NCBI GenBank assembly: GCA_015227615.1
Contig: JAALGZ010000003.1
Coordinates: 1,860,001-1,924,000, forward strand
Reading direction: 5' to 3'
DNA from: Labyrinthula sp. Ha
Taxonomy: Eukaryota; Sar; Bigyra; Labyrinthulida; Labyrinthulaceae
Length of the DNA stretch: 64,000 nt
Shown: positions 1 to 10,724 of the stretch, in pieces
Layout: the number at the start of each line of letters is the position of its first letter
How positions within the stretch are numbered: the first letter of the stretch is position 1
Notes under the pieces: generated by a model
The model's input: only the letters and a program-made list of their open reading frames with translations
Databases searched by the model: none
Told to the model about the DNA's origin: nothing
Made by a program: the position numbers and the translations under genes

Positions 1-71
1 CAAGTTTTATGTTTTTTGAGTTTTAAAATTTACATATTTGAGCAAAGAAAGAAAGAAACTAGACAAAACCA

Positions 72-194
72 ATGGGCGATAATTTAATTTGGTTAGCCGG
101 AATCTCCATTATTTTTGGCGCATTCTATTCCTCATCATGGATTCACTATTTAAAAATGCAAATGTGTAAACCTAAACTGGACCAAGAGGAATAA
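72..194 (+). CDS. Possible 40-aa single-pass membrane protein
   Basis: A short ORF starts at an ATG in a favourable context (aaccaATGGG) and ends at TAA after 40 codons. Residues about 5-25 are hydrophobic (NLIWLAGISIIFGAFY) and could form one membrane helix, followed by a short polar tail ending DQEE. Composition is protein-like and unlike the surrounding AT-rich DNA. I do not recognise a family; small subunits of mitochondrial or ER membrane complexes look like this. It could instead be the first exon of a gene with a tiny intron, or chance. Confidence 0.35.
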   Translation: MGDNLIWLAGISIIFGAFYSSSWIHYLKMQMCKPKLDQEE

Positions 195-513
195 CTTCTG
201 GACTAATATTAGTTTTGAGCTCTAGTTCATACAGTTTTTTGACTTTTACACATAGCTTGATGGAAAGTAAACCTTAAAGCTATAAGTTCAAACTCATTGC
301 TTAGACAGAGCAGATGTACTTTTGTTTTTCATTATGAAATCCAATGAAGTTGTTGCTTCTACCAGAACCTCAACATATATATAAACAAAAAAATACTCAA
401 CTCAAAATAGCTAAACTACTTAGAGCTAAAACTCAATCTAATCAAACTATATGTAGGAGGACAAAAACCCTGCGGGAAAATAACCCCTCCTAACTTTCAA
501 TCAACTACCAATA
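195..513. other. Intergenic, nothing recognised
   Basis: AT-rich spacer between the possible small membrane protein and the kinase-tail relic. I see no ORF, RNA gene or repeat in it. Confidence 0.5.
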
Positions 514-720
514 TTAACTGATTTCGTCTTCAGATGCGGTTCCAAGAAAAGGCCTGTATCCGTTTGTTTCCATCAACATCTTAAAATATTTTTCATTGAG
601 CACTTCCTAAGCAGTTATTTTCTTCCTAGCGCAGTTGGGGACGATGCAACAGATGAAGCGTTGATCATAGATTTGGTTCCTATCAAATGGGGAAGCTGTC
701 ACCGTGTTGCCATGGTATGC
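514..720 (-). pseudogene. Decayed C-terminal part of a protein kinase-like gene
   Basis: On the minus strand a 69-codon frame reads as protein-like sequence with one in-frame TAG in the middle. The stretch VPNCARKKITA, the stop, then EVLNEKYF matches kinase subdomain XI (pattern L.P.P.KRITA.EAL.H.YF), where the residue at the stop is variable. After it comes a polar tail ending SEDEIS and TAA. No upstream kinase motifs lie next to it, so only the C-lobe tail is visible. Because all three stop codons end genes in this window, I read the TAG as a lesion and not as a recoded codon. The kinase call rests on a short motif. Confidence 0.4.
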
Positions 721-934
721 TTAATAGTGAAAAGGTAGGATGACATAAAAAAACTCAAAGTATCAAAATACCAGAAAAAGTGGGCCACACGGTCAAAACT
801 AAAATGATACCCAGAATATTATCAGAACTCACTCAAAGTGTCTAGAAAAAAACTCAAGCTGACTCAAAGTAAAATTTAAATCCTCAAAACTTGTTTGACA
901 TATCATGATTGTATCAAACGGCACCCCTAACTGC

Positions 935-1065
935 AATACCGTAACGTAACACCATGTTTTTTTTTGTCAAATCCTTAGAATGGTAGTACCAGTAAGAAAA
1001 CGTTACCGTAAGAGCTATTACGGTAAGATACAGTGGAAACGTTTGTACCGTGGATATTTTAGAAC
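935..1065. repeat. Cluster of TACCGT/ACGGTA motifs with an inverted repeat
   Basis: Several copies of TACCGT or ACGGTA lie within 130 bases, including the inverted repeat TTACCGTAA-gagcta-TTACGGTAA near 1003-1026. The core resembles MYB-type binding sites (AACNG/CNGTTA). Similar clusters occur near 29.5-30.25, 43.57 and 45.35 kb. An 81-codon basic ORF starting at 980 runs through the cluster and may be a by-product of it. Confidence 0.35.
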
Positions 1066-1225
1066 GAGAAACTCGTTTGTCTCGGATGGATTTCTCGCGA
1101 GTATCCGTCTCAGTCAACTGTTGAAACAAAACCAACCTCTAGAAAGAATGGTTAAGAATAAGTTTCAGTATGCAAGAAATAGTCTATTCAAAATCTCTCT
1201 CTTTTTTCTTTTTTTTCTAGATTAG

Positions 1226-2683
1226 CTGCATTAGCTTTTAACCAAATAAATTTGACAAAAACAACCAAAAACATCAGAAGCCAGCAACAATAATGCCTAA
1301 CAAGTAGCAGCAAAGCACTCTAACTTAGATTAAACTTTGCTTCACCGAATCAAAAATACCTCACTCGAAAGAAGTTTTAATTTTCCAATCTCTCGCAAGA
1401 ACCAATTTTAATTTTTGATAAGTTAAGTGTAGGATATAAACAATTTTAAACACAAGTTTGGGAAGAAAATGATGTGTATTAATATTTGTCCATTTACAGT
1501 AATTTTTCTCATTGAATAGTTTGTTTCTTTATGCCAAAAGAAAATATAACATGCACTAATAAGGTACTGGAAATAGAGCATACACTTTATTTTTACTCTA
1601 AATAAATTTATTTTGAGTTCGATTTATCATTTCCATACTACCAAAGTAAATACGATTTTCACGCCATAGTTTTGTTATTTAGGTGTATCACTCAATTTAT
1701 AAACATGAAGTAATTGTAGTCTATTATTGCTATCTACTGAACTATATCTAGCAACTAACTTTTATTTGTTTTAGATTTGAGCAGTTTCGGTTACCCTTAG
1801 TTTCTATGCTCTTCAGGTCAACCTGTATTTTGAGTGAAATACCCAAGAATTTTAATGCTTGCTTCCTAGCAAATTTCATGTGATGTGAGCAGAATAATAA
1901 TATTTCTAGAAGAAATGTTATATCTTTTTCTACCCACGTAAAACAGCATACAATCGGGAATAGTTACTTTAATATAGGACTCTAAATGGTGCCAAATTAT
2001 GACACATTTATTTTATATCAACTAGACATTCGAAAACAAACAGGTTTAGATACTTTCTGAACCATCAATTTGTAGCTTTTACTTTGAAACATAGATTTGT
2101 GCTGAACAAAGTTGTTTTTTTTTTGGTAGTGAGATGAGCTTCACAAGTTCATCGACGATTATTTCCAAAGCGTAGTGTAGTTGCTATATATCTTAAAATA
2201 CCTTTCCAGCTCTTCCAAAAAATCTCTAAATATATCAAAATCGATCTAGTATAATCTAATACTGAAGTTATAATGATTATATTTATGTAAAGTATAGATA
2301 ACCCATGATCACTGAAAATAATTGATAAAGTACTTGTTAGTCCTACCCAAGAATTTTTCTTAATAATCACAGTGACACCCACCACGTAATTTTAATCGAA
2401 TGAAAACATCCTAGATGTATATTTTGGTAACCCGTTTGATGCAGACGTGTAACAAAATGTGTAAATGACTAATTTCAAGGGTTCTTGTTATTGTGTGTAC
2501 AAATAATCAAGAAAACATAAATTCAAAAGTAACATCAAGAAGAACAACTCTATAAATTATCCGATTCTTCTCAGACCTCGGGAACCTACTAAACCTGGCT
2601 ACCTTAATCAATTGTCAAAGAGCTTCTACTTCGGTCAACTGTAGATAGGCTAAACTTCCCTCACAAGAATTAATATATCCAAA
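1226..2683. other. Intergenic, nothing recognised
   Basis: AT-rich non-coding DNA with homopolymer runs. I see no frame with protein-like composition, no RNA gene and no repeat beyond simple A/T tracts. Confidence 0.5.
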
Positions 2684-2962
2684 ATGTTTGAACCTGAATT
2701 TAAGAAGTCTTTTATTTTTTCTGTATCCCTACAAGTTAAAGCTTTTGCAACACATTCGCAATTTAAAAATACAAATGGGGTCTACGAAATAATTGTTGAA
2801 ATAAATTGTACTATTTTCCAAAGTAAAACTATTTTGGTTAAAAGGCCTTTTTCTCAACTGCAAACAGGAAACTCCCTGAAGAAATATTTACTTAAGACTT
2901 TGCCATCTCAAATAACCGACAACAATTGTGAATTGATACCTTGGAGAAAATTTGTTCAATGA
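2684..2962 (+). CDS. Hypothetical 92-aa protein or exon
   Basis: This ORF begins with ATG and ends with TGA. Composition is balanced (F, E, K, N, Q, W present) and the central part, around VYEIIVEINCTIFQ and KRPFSQLQTG, looks like alternating beta-strand then helix. That pattern is loosely like a phosphoinositide-binding PX domain core, but no diagnostic motif is clear and I would not assign it. It stands alone, with no coding sequence within 1.4 kb on either side. Since genes here can have introns near 30 nt, it might be one exon of something longer. Chance is also possible at this length. Confidence 0.33.
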   Translation: MFEPEFKKSFIFSVSLQVKAFATHSQFKNTNGVYEIIVEINCTIFQSKTILVKRPFSQLQTGNSLKKYLLKTLPSQITDNNCELIPWRKFVQ

Positions 2963-4983
2963 TTCAAGTATTCTATAAAGAGGTTTTCACAAAGTAACAT
3001 TTCTTAAGAGCCTGGAAATACTGAAAAGTGATGCTGCTAAGTACACAATATTCGTTAATAGGTCATACAAAATAGCAGAAAAAACTGAAGAATCATACTA
3101 AATAACAGGAATATACGATTCCTATCTCCTTTCATTTTGTTAGAGAATACTACAGATATTTCCTTACTGCCCATAGCTATAACAATTTTAATTGAATTTT
3201 TTAGCACCAAATTCATAATTTAGTTACTGAGAATTGAGTTTTCCTTATGTAAAATATTTTCAAGTTGATTTTCAACTACATCAAATATTTTTTTTATTTA
3301 CTCATACTAGGGAGATAGTAAGTATTTATCTTCTCTTGCTTGTAATTACACAATCTTACCTAATATTATTTTTGCAAATTATTATATAAAACATAATTTC
3401 TTTTTAAGTTTTATACCTGTAAACATTCTCAAAATTAAAAAAAATCTTTTTGAAAATAATAATTATTATTTGATTTAAACTTTTATTTTTCTTTCATATA
3501 TAAACCCATATTTTCTATATTTTCTGCCATATTTAAGACAAAAAACGACGTCGTCAGTTTAATATTTATTGAGTGTACTACTTTATCCAGAAAAGAGAAG
3601 AGGGAAGTTTTCAAGAAGAAATATTTCCTTTCGAGCAGGAATGGATTGAATTACTTTCTCATAATTTGTATCACTTAAATATGATAGTTCTTCTTATTGT
3701 CACGGTCTTCCTGTATTTTACCTCATTGATATGAGCAATGTATGTTGAGTAGAAACCATCTAGAAAGATGTTGAATTGTACCGCCGTTGATTTATACTTG
3801 CTCTCACTAGAGTGTTTGGGTGGAAGCTGAATGCGAATAACTGGATCGGACCAATGAAAAGAAAAACTCAAGCCAAAGACAACAAAGATCGCTCAGAACA
3901 AAAACAATTTCTATTTCTATAGAAATTAGTATCTAGAAGTTGGAAAAACGGTTTCTAATAATCAGATATCAACTGACCCTCTTCAATTTTTAATTATATA
4001 AGGGATTGCCAATTCCACAATTGCTGATGATCTTAAGATTAATATTCCAACTTGACACAAAGAATGAAAATAAAATTAAAGTTCAAAATGGATTGTAATT
4101 TAGACTTAGATAATCCTTAAGTAGAAATTGAAGTTATGCATATTCTATATAATGGATTGAAAGATATTAAAATCAATAAAATTTAACCTCGTTGCACATT
4201 CCAAGAAATGCAAAGTATGAAGCTTTGCTATTATCTAAGAATGAACGATGTGCCTACTAGAAAATTAAAATAAGAAAGATGTTACTTCTAGATTTAAATA
4301 TCTTGACTATTGTTGTTCAGAGGCAAGAATTTTGAAAGACCAGGCTTGAGTTAAAATATTCTATCCAATGGTTTCATTTGAGCCAACCCGTAGAGTTGCA
4401 TTATCCTCCAATGAACTTTTTAATTTAAAAATAGACCCATAGTTAGTTAAACTTTTTCGAAAAGTCTCCGTACAATATTTTTTTCTTCAAATAGAAAGCA
4501 AATCTTGAAAATACCCAATAAAAAAGTACACATAACTAGCTACTCTCTTCTAAAATTAAAAGAAGAACTCATCACATCCTATCTCTTACCTTTTTGGTAT
4601 TTTGGACAGGTTTTTCTGACTCTTTCGAAATAGTTTTTTCCATGATACGTTTTCTATATTAGTTTTTTCTTTTTTAAACCTGTTGGGCATAATCGGCAGC
4701 AAACATGATACCACGTACTCATGGCACTGAGTTAGTATAATAAATGTGTGTTAATTTAACTGCTAATATTCTCTTCAAAAGAAATGATCCAGTCCTTCTC
4801 TGAGTACCATGGAATGAAAATCATATAGTTGGAGCTATATAACCAGGTGAGCTATAATATGTATTTAATTTAGCTATACAAATTTCACAGATAAATATTG
4901 CATGCTTTAGTTAATTTTCCCTACCGAAATATTCGTTTAAATAATCCAGTTCAATCAAAGAAAAAAAAATATAGAAAAACAGT
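2963..4983. other. Intergenic, nothing recognised
   Basis: AT-rich spacer. A 66-codon minus-strand ORF at 3671-3871 has no ATG and no convincing composition. Nothing else stands out. Confidence 0.5.
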
Positions 4984-5225
4984 TTACAGCAAAATAACCA
5001 GCTTGTCCTTATTATTGTTTTTCCTGGTGCCTGCTAAGTCGGCTCTTTTCAGCATTTGTTTATACAATGCTGTAGGATATGTGTAGCGGTAGAGTAAGAG
5101 GAACTTTCCAGTTTTTTTCAGCTCTAGACAGAAACAGAATCCATTTAGTTTTGTACCATCATCCACCCGCAAAGAGGCAGCCTTGTGCGGTAAGACTATT
5201 TTCAGGTTGAGGCTGTTCTTTTCAG
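4984..5225 (-). pseudogene. Protein-like open stretch, possible gene remnant
   Basis: On the minus strand a frame stays open for about 80 codons after a TGA and ends at TAA, in DNA richer in GC than its surroundings. It has no in-frame ATG near its start. The part LNGFCFCLELKKTGKFLLLY followed by a helix-like ALYKQMLKRADLAG resembles the last strands and closing helix of a PH-like domain, but the match is only by eye. It could be a lone exon or a relic. The family is not assigned. Confidence 0.28.
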
Positions 5226-5695
5226 CTCAAGGGTGCCGCCCCCATCAGATCGCCTTAATCAGTTCCCGTCAATAGATGCAATAAAAATTGATATAAAACC
5301 AAAGATAATAAAGCAACCAAAAGAAACCCATGGGACAAAAAGTTATATCTGGCTCGTTGGTTTTTACCATTTCAAACCTTAGATGACTGATCATACCTTA
5401 GTTTTGTCTTAGAGAAAGATAATCATACCCGCGGTTGGAAAATTGTATTTTTCTGCTGCTTTAGCGAGTTATAACTATATATATATATTAGGATATTATA
5501 TTCTTTAGGACTTATTGGAGTTTCGGAATAAAACATTCTTTTCTCTCATTGTTTTTTTTTAAACTAAACCCAACAATAACATTTAAAGGGGTCTTAATGA
5601 CGTGGCATCTTGTTGAATATCAGAAACTGAAATAGAGGAAAGCATCTAAAACTCAGTGAAAACTCGGTAAAATTATCCTGATAAACCTATATCTC
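5226..5695. other. Spacer upstream of the G-alpha gene
   Basis: About 470 bases containing a short GC-richer piece near 5226-5270 and then AT-rich DNA up to the start codon. I see no TATA-like element that I would name with confidence. Confidence 0.4.
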
Positions 5696-6835
5696 ATGGG
5701 AAATTGCTTTGCATGTCAAAATTGGAATGAAAAAAAGAAAATTGAAATCAGTCTTCAGAGGCTGAGACTTGAAAGGAGGAAACGAGCCAAAGTCTTATTG
5801 TTGGGGACTGGGGATGGAGGCAAGAGCACAATTTTCAAACAATTGATGTTATACAACAAACAAAAAGAAAACTATTTGTTTTCTGACAGGTACAAAGAGT
5901 TTATTATTCAGTTTCTCCTGAGAAATTGTATGTTTCTACTTTCAGAAATTCGGCTTTCTGATGACACCCAATTACAAGATCTACTCTCAAAAGATAGAAC
6001 TCTCGATGATTCAATCTCTAACTGGAAACTTCATAACCGTAATCACCCAAATACACTCTCTATTGATTTTCAAAATGCGTTTAAATGGTTTTGGAGCAAT
6101 AAAAAGGTAAAAAACTATTGGCGTGAACACTGGATTAATTCCTCAGTGCCTCATTCTTTTGGTAGAATGGCAGATGGGTGTATCAAAAGTTGGAATGCTG
6201 AAGGTTTCTCTAATGGTTGGGGATCTAAAGGTTGGGTTCCATCACCTGAGGATATCCTTCTTTTATCTATTCGTACAAGTGGAAGTCAGGTATATGAAAT
6301 GGAATTGAACCCAACCTTGTCTATGGAAATCCTAGATACTGGAGGTCAGAGGAATGAAAGAAGGCACTGGTTTACATTATTTGAAGATGTTTCTGTTATA
6401 ATTTTTGTAGTAAATATCAGTGAATACAGCGAGAACCTATTTGAGAATATGACGGTAAACCGACTGCAGGAATCTCTACAAGTTTTCAGAGAAATTTTAT
6501 CTATGGATATTTTTCCAGAAGAAATCGATTTTTTAATTTTTTTCAATAAAACGGACTTATTTGAAAGTAAGATAATTGAGTATAAAATTCCAATTAGGAA
6601 TTTTGGGAACTTTTTAGATGCTCCGAAATTGAACAGTGGGTCTGATGAATTAGATATTGAAAGAAGTAAGGAGTGGATTTTACATAAGTTCAAAAATATT
6701 TTCCATGAACTTAAACCTCATTCAAAGTTTTTTTATAGGTTTACTGTTGCAACAGATTCCAACGATATGTTTCAAGTCTTTGATAATTTAAAAGAAGCAC
6801 TATTGAAAGGAGATTTTCTACTCCTGGGGTTCTGA
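5696..6835 (+). CDS. Heterotrimeric G-protein alpha subunit, divergent
   Basis: The 379-aa product is a G-alpha GTPase acting at the inner face of the plasma membrane downstream of seven-helix receptors. It begins MGNCFAC, a typical start for N-myristoylation at Gly2 plus palmitoylation of nearby Cys. P-loop GTGDGGKST (37-45) replaces the usual GAGESGKST; switch II DTGGQRNER (214-222) keeps the catalytic Gln218; NKTD (284-287) is the guanine-specificity motif; TVATD (350-354) replaces TCAT. The helical domain (about 64-186) is Trp-rich and somewhat enlarged, making the protein longer than the usual ~350 aa. In switch I (DILLLSIRTSG) the position of the catalytic Arg (Arg178 in Gi1) appears to be Ser191, while the Mg-binding Thr is kept at 194. 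If so, intrinsic GTP hydrolysis should be slow. No intron is evident. Confidence 0.93.
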   Translation: MGNCFACQNWNEKKKIEISLQRLRLERRKRAKVLLLGTGDGGKSTIFKQLMLYNKQKENYLFSDRYKEFIIQFLLRNCMFLLSEIRLSDDTQLQDLLSKDRTLDDSISNWKLHNRNHPNTLSIDFQNAFKWFWSNKKVKNYWREHWINSSVPHSFGRMADGCIKSWNAEGFSNGWGSKGWVPSPEDILLLSIRTSGSQVYEMELNPTLSMEILDTGGQRNERRHWFTLFEDVSVIIFVVNISEYSENLFENMTVNRLQESLQVFREILSMDIFPEEIDFLIFFNKTDLFESKIIEYKIPIRNFGNFLDAPKLNSGSDELDIERSKEWILHKFKNIFHELKPHSKFFYRFTVATDSNDMFQVFDNLKEALLKGDFLLLGF

Positions 6836-7689
6836 TAAAGCAGTAAATGTATACAAAAATCTTTTAAAGTAGATCTTAAGGTAAAGTATTCAGATTCTTA
6901 TTCAATTAAAACTTGAAAGTCCTATAATATTCAATATATAGAGTTTTTGTTATGCGTATTTTCGAAGTGGAGCAATTAGGTAATAGAAGAAACATCTTTT
7001 ACTATTTCCACCACAATTTATATTCTTTTTTTAATTAAATACAGCTTAGGAGATATATCTAAATAAAGTAGGAGCTACACAAAAAAAAATGATTCAAGTT
7101 GTGGTGGAAAACATTCTTCTATAAGCGCTGAGCTGGATCTGTCACCTTGTCAGTCTAAATAATATATATATAATTTCCTATTAGTTTTCACTGAAAAATG
7201 TATTTAATTTTATACCAGTAAGTACCTCCATGTCAGACGGTGTCCACATTTGTAAGTAAAAAGTGAAGCTTAATGAGATACTACTAGATTTGTATTTATT
7301 TTATTTTTGGTTAATTTTATATATTTTAATGCTAAAGTTGTATGAAAAGAGTTATTTTTTCTTTATGTACCACCTAAACTTTTTTAAAGAGTTTGAACGA
7401 TTATTTCTCTTTAGATTTGTTCTAGCAAGACAATGAATCATTAATTCATAAGATTCTTATTTACTTACTCCAATAAGTTCTAAACTTAATCAAATGAAAT
7501 TAATAATAAGTTTAATTAAATTCTATAAATACTAAGCTACGAAACAATCATAAAGGACTGAGGAATATGAATAACCTGTCTTTCAAATTTTTCCATACAG
7601 TTTGCAATACTATATATCAAAATGCAATTTTACCCAAAATGATTTAAAACCGTTACTATCTAGATTTGGAACACTTTCATAAACGATAA
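6836..7689. other. Spacer between G-alpha and PWP2
   Basis: AT-rich, no coding signal. It must hold the G-alpha 3' end and the PWP2 promoter; a single ACCGTTA core lies about 35 bases before the PWP2 ATG. Confidence 0.5.
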
Positions 7690-10600
7690 ATGAGCGACTT
7701 GAACTTCAACTTCACGAATCTATTAGGAACCTCCTATAAACGGGGGAATTTATTCTTCTCACCAGATGGAAACTCTATTTATTCGCCAGTAGGAAATCGT
7801 ATATCTGTCTACGACCTCATAGCGTATTTCTTTTACATATCTTATCTCTTAGCCACTCAACTCGCACGCTGAAACTTGAAGCAAGCGCTGACATAATTTC
7901 GTTGACAGTTGACCCACTTAATGGACAAATTCTTGTTGTAGTGGATGTAGATGGAAGATGTATTATATACAATACAAAAACTGATAATGTGTTGAACAGA
8001 ATAAAGTTCAAGGACAAGGTGTTACCTGGGGCGGTCAAGTTTTCACCATGTATGAAGTTTCTCGCAGTTGGAGCTGGAAAAATCCTTGAAATATGGAAGT
8101 TTTCTTTATCTGGTCAAAGGGTTATTCAAGAAAAAGATACAGTAACCTTAGATTTCTCACTTCCTCTTAACTTGAAACGAAGGTTTTTTGGTCACCAAGG
8201 TGAAATACGCTCAGTTCACTGGCTTCCTAACTCTGAAAAACTTTTAACTTCATCTGCAGATGGAACAGTTAAATTATGGGATCTTTTTTCTAAATATGAG
8301 CAGGTTGATGAAGAATTTTCAGATACCACTCATATGACGTTCTCTGGCTTAAAAAAAGGGGGAATCTATGCGTGTTTTGTTCCAAATAGTAATTACAATG
8401 CTTACGCAGAAAAAGGGTATAAATTTTCGTCTTCCTTTTGGGATATATGGATTGTATCAGGAAGTGGAGCGATTCAGTGTTGGAAATGGGAAGTTTCTAA
8501 TTTCTTGAGTGATATGTCGGAGAGTGAAGCAGAGAATGGATCACAAAATATTTCAGAAACAAGATCTATAGAGCAAAAAATTGTTTCGGACGATGATAGT
8601 TATTCATCTGCTTCTGGAAGCGATTCTGAAGAACTTGCGAAAGGTGGATGGAAACTAAGTGAAGGCTTTTGGACACTAAGATTCAAGTTTTTGAAGTACA
8701 GACCTGGATGTCACGTTTCATCTGCAGACGTCTCTCCTTCTGTGGGGATTCTGGTACTTGGCTACTCAGATGGAGTGTTCAGTGTGTGTTCCACTCTTGA
8801 TGCACAGGGAAATTTAGCTGAGCCAATGGAGGAAGAGAAAGATAATTCGAGTGTGTCTTCTTCTGATTCAAACTCTTCAGAAAATAGTCAGAAGTTCAAG
8901 CCACATGGTGATAAATTACAGACATTACAAACCTTGAGTCTCTCTTCGTTTCCATTAACAACATGTGCTCTTTCTCCAAACCTGGAATCAGATTGGATTG
9001 CCTTTGGGTCCTCAACTCTTGGTCAGCTAATCGTGTGGGAATGGCGAAGTGAATCTTTTGTACTCAAACAGCAAAGTCACTCGTACTTTCACAATAACTC
9101 AATGGTAGCTGCAATGGATCAAAAGGGTAGAATTGTAGCTACTGGAGATGCGGAAGGAAAAGTAAAACTTTGGAGTTTAAAAACCGGATTTAGTTTTGTT
9201 ACTTTTGCAGATCATTCTGCTCCAATTACGGATCTTCAATTCGCTACATCGAGAGGTAATTCTAACATAATTGTTACGGCTTCGAAAGATGGAACAGCTA
9301 GAGCGTTTGATTTAGTCCGGTATAGGAACTTTAGAATCTTCACAGCTGAATCTGACTCATCAGAAGGAAATGTTCAGTTCAATTGCATAGCTGTAGATCC
9401 CTCTGGAGCAACTGTTGCTGTTGGAGCACTAAGCCCACCTCAAATATACTTGTTTAGCATGAGAACAGGCGATGTCCTAGACATATTTGGTGGTCATGAG
9501 GGACCTATATCTTCAATTGACTTTATGTCATCATCGTTGGGATCTTCTGGAGGAGGCTTACTCGTAAGTGGATCTTGGGATGGGACAATAAGGTTGTGGA
9601 ATGTGTTTGAGAGAGAATCAAGGAATCAAACAGAAAGCGTCTTAATTAATGTTCAAGTATTGAAGGTAAAGTTGAGACCAGATGGAAAGGAGGTTGCTGT
9701 TTGTGGAGTTGACGGGTCGATTTATTTTTATAGTACGAGTGATGAGGAAGAAGAAGGAAGAAGATTTAAGGGGGTTATTGAAGGGCGAAGGGATTTAATT
9801 TCTGGGAGAAAAGTTGGTGATATAAGGATGGTTTCGCATGATTCAGCCACTGGATTTAGCTGTCTTTCATATACTGTTGATGGAGATTATGTTGTGGCAG
9901 GTGGTAGATCAAAGTTTCTCTGCTTATATGATGTGGAAAATAAGTTCTTGCTTAAGAAAATACAACTTTCTATTAACAAGTCGATAGATGGGGTGTTAGA
10001 CCAACTAAACTCCAAGAGCTTCATTCCGCAGGTTGGAATTAATATTCAGGAAGTTCTCGCAAATACTGGAGAGTATCAAAATGAGGATGAAGGTTTTGGA
10101 GAGGAGCTGGAGACAAGGGTTAAAGGTGGGGCTGTGGGAGATGTAACTAAGCGAATGACTTTTCCTGAAATTAGATGCAACTCTGTAGAATTTAGTGTAA
10201 CTGGTGATCAGTTCATAGCTTCGACGACAGAAGGTTTGATGGTATTCAATTTAGATACAAACAGGTTTCTGAATCCTGTTTCTATTGACAGTTCCGCTCT
10301 GAGTCCAAGGGAAATTTTGAAGCTTGCAGAGGATGAAGAATATACTAGGTCTTTTCTAAGTGCTTTAAAACTATACCATACAGAGCCAGAGCTTGGGAAA
10401 GTGTGTTATGGCCTAATTGCAAAAAAAGAGGCCTTTGAAGTTGTTGAGGGAATTGAAGAAGAAGATTTGTTGAGTGTGCTAGAAATTATTGCAGACCACA
10501 TTCAGGGAGGAAAGAAAATTGAAATAGACTTGGAGTTGATGTGTTTGCTGCTAAGTAAATTTGATAGAGAAGTAAATGCTAAGGTAGAAAAATATATTCC

Positions 10601-10724
10601 GGTATTGAAGAGAATAGGAAGAACCATTGGAGAAGTTAGAGAGACAATCGGAAAGAATATCTATGAAAATAGATATGTACTTGAATATATTCTCAATGGA
10701 AGGGAAGTAGAGCAGAAGATATGA
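7690..10724 (+). CDS. PWP2: PWP2/UTP1, WD-repeat subunit of the SSU processome (one 29-nt intron)
   Basis: PWP2 is a nucleolar subunit of the UTP-B complex needed for 18S pre-rRNA processing. The coding sequence is exon 1 7690-7823 and exon 2 7853-10724, giving 1001 aa (yeast and human are about 920). Exon 1 reads FTNLLGTSYKRGN, NSIYSPVGNRISVYDL, close to yeast FSNLLGTVYRQGN and LLSPVGNRVSVFDL. Splicing continues it as DLIAHSTRTL, matching the length of yeast DLINNKSFTF exactly. Tandem WD repeats follow (for example SADGTVKLWDL, SGSWDGTIRLWNV). The C-terminal Utp12-type helical domain begins near SPREILKLAEDEEYTRSF. The extra length comes mainly from acidic Ser-rich inserts near residues 265-305 and 365-390. 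It lies downstream of G-alpha on the same strand with an 850-base gap. Confidence 0.95.
7824..7852 (+). other. 29-nt GT-AG spliceosomal intron in PWP2
   Basis: The intron starts GTATTT and ends CTTAG, with a TTTTACAT stretch that could hold the branch point. Exon 1 ends in phase 2 (134 nt). Removing exactly these 29 bases restores the frame and gives a peptide colinear with yeast and human PWP2. Left in, it leads to TGA at 7870-7872. Confidence 0.9.

Noticed and set aside
514-720. In-frame TAG read as a sense codon (recoded genetic code)
   Set aside because: TAG ends the HMMR-like gene, TGA ends PWP2 and G-alpha, and TAA ends serine dehydratase, so no stop appears reassigned.
980-1225. 81-aa basic ORF
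   Set aside because: Much of it is built from the TACCGTAA repeat cluster, and the end is a run of Phe/Leu from a T tract. No family signal.
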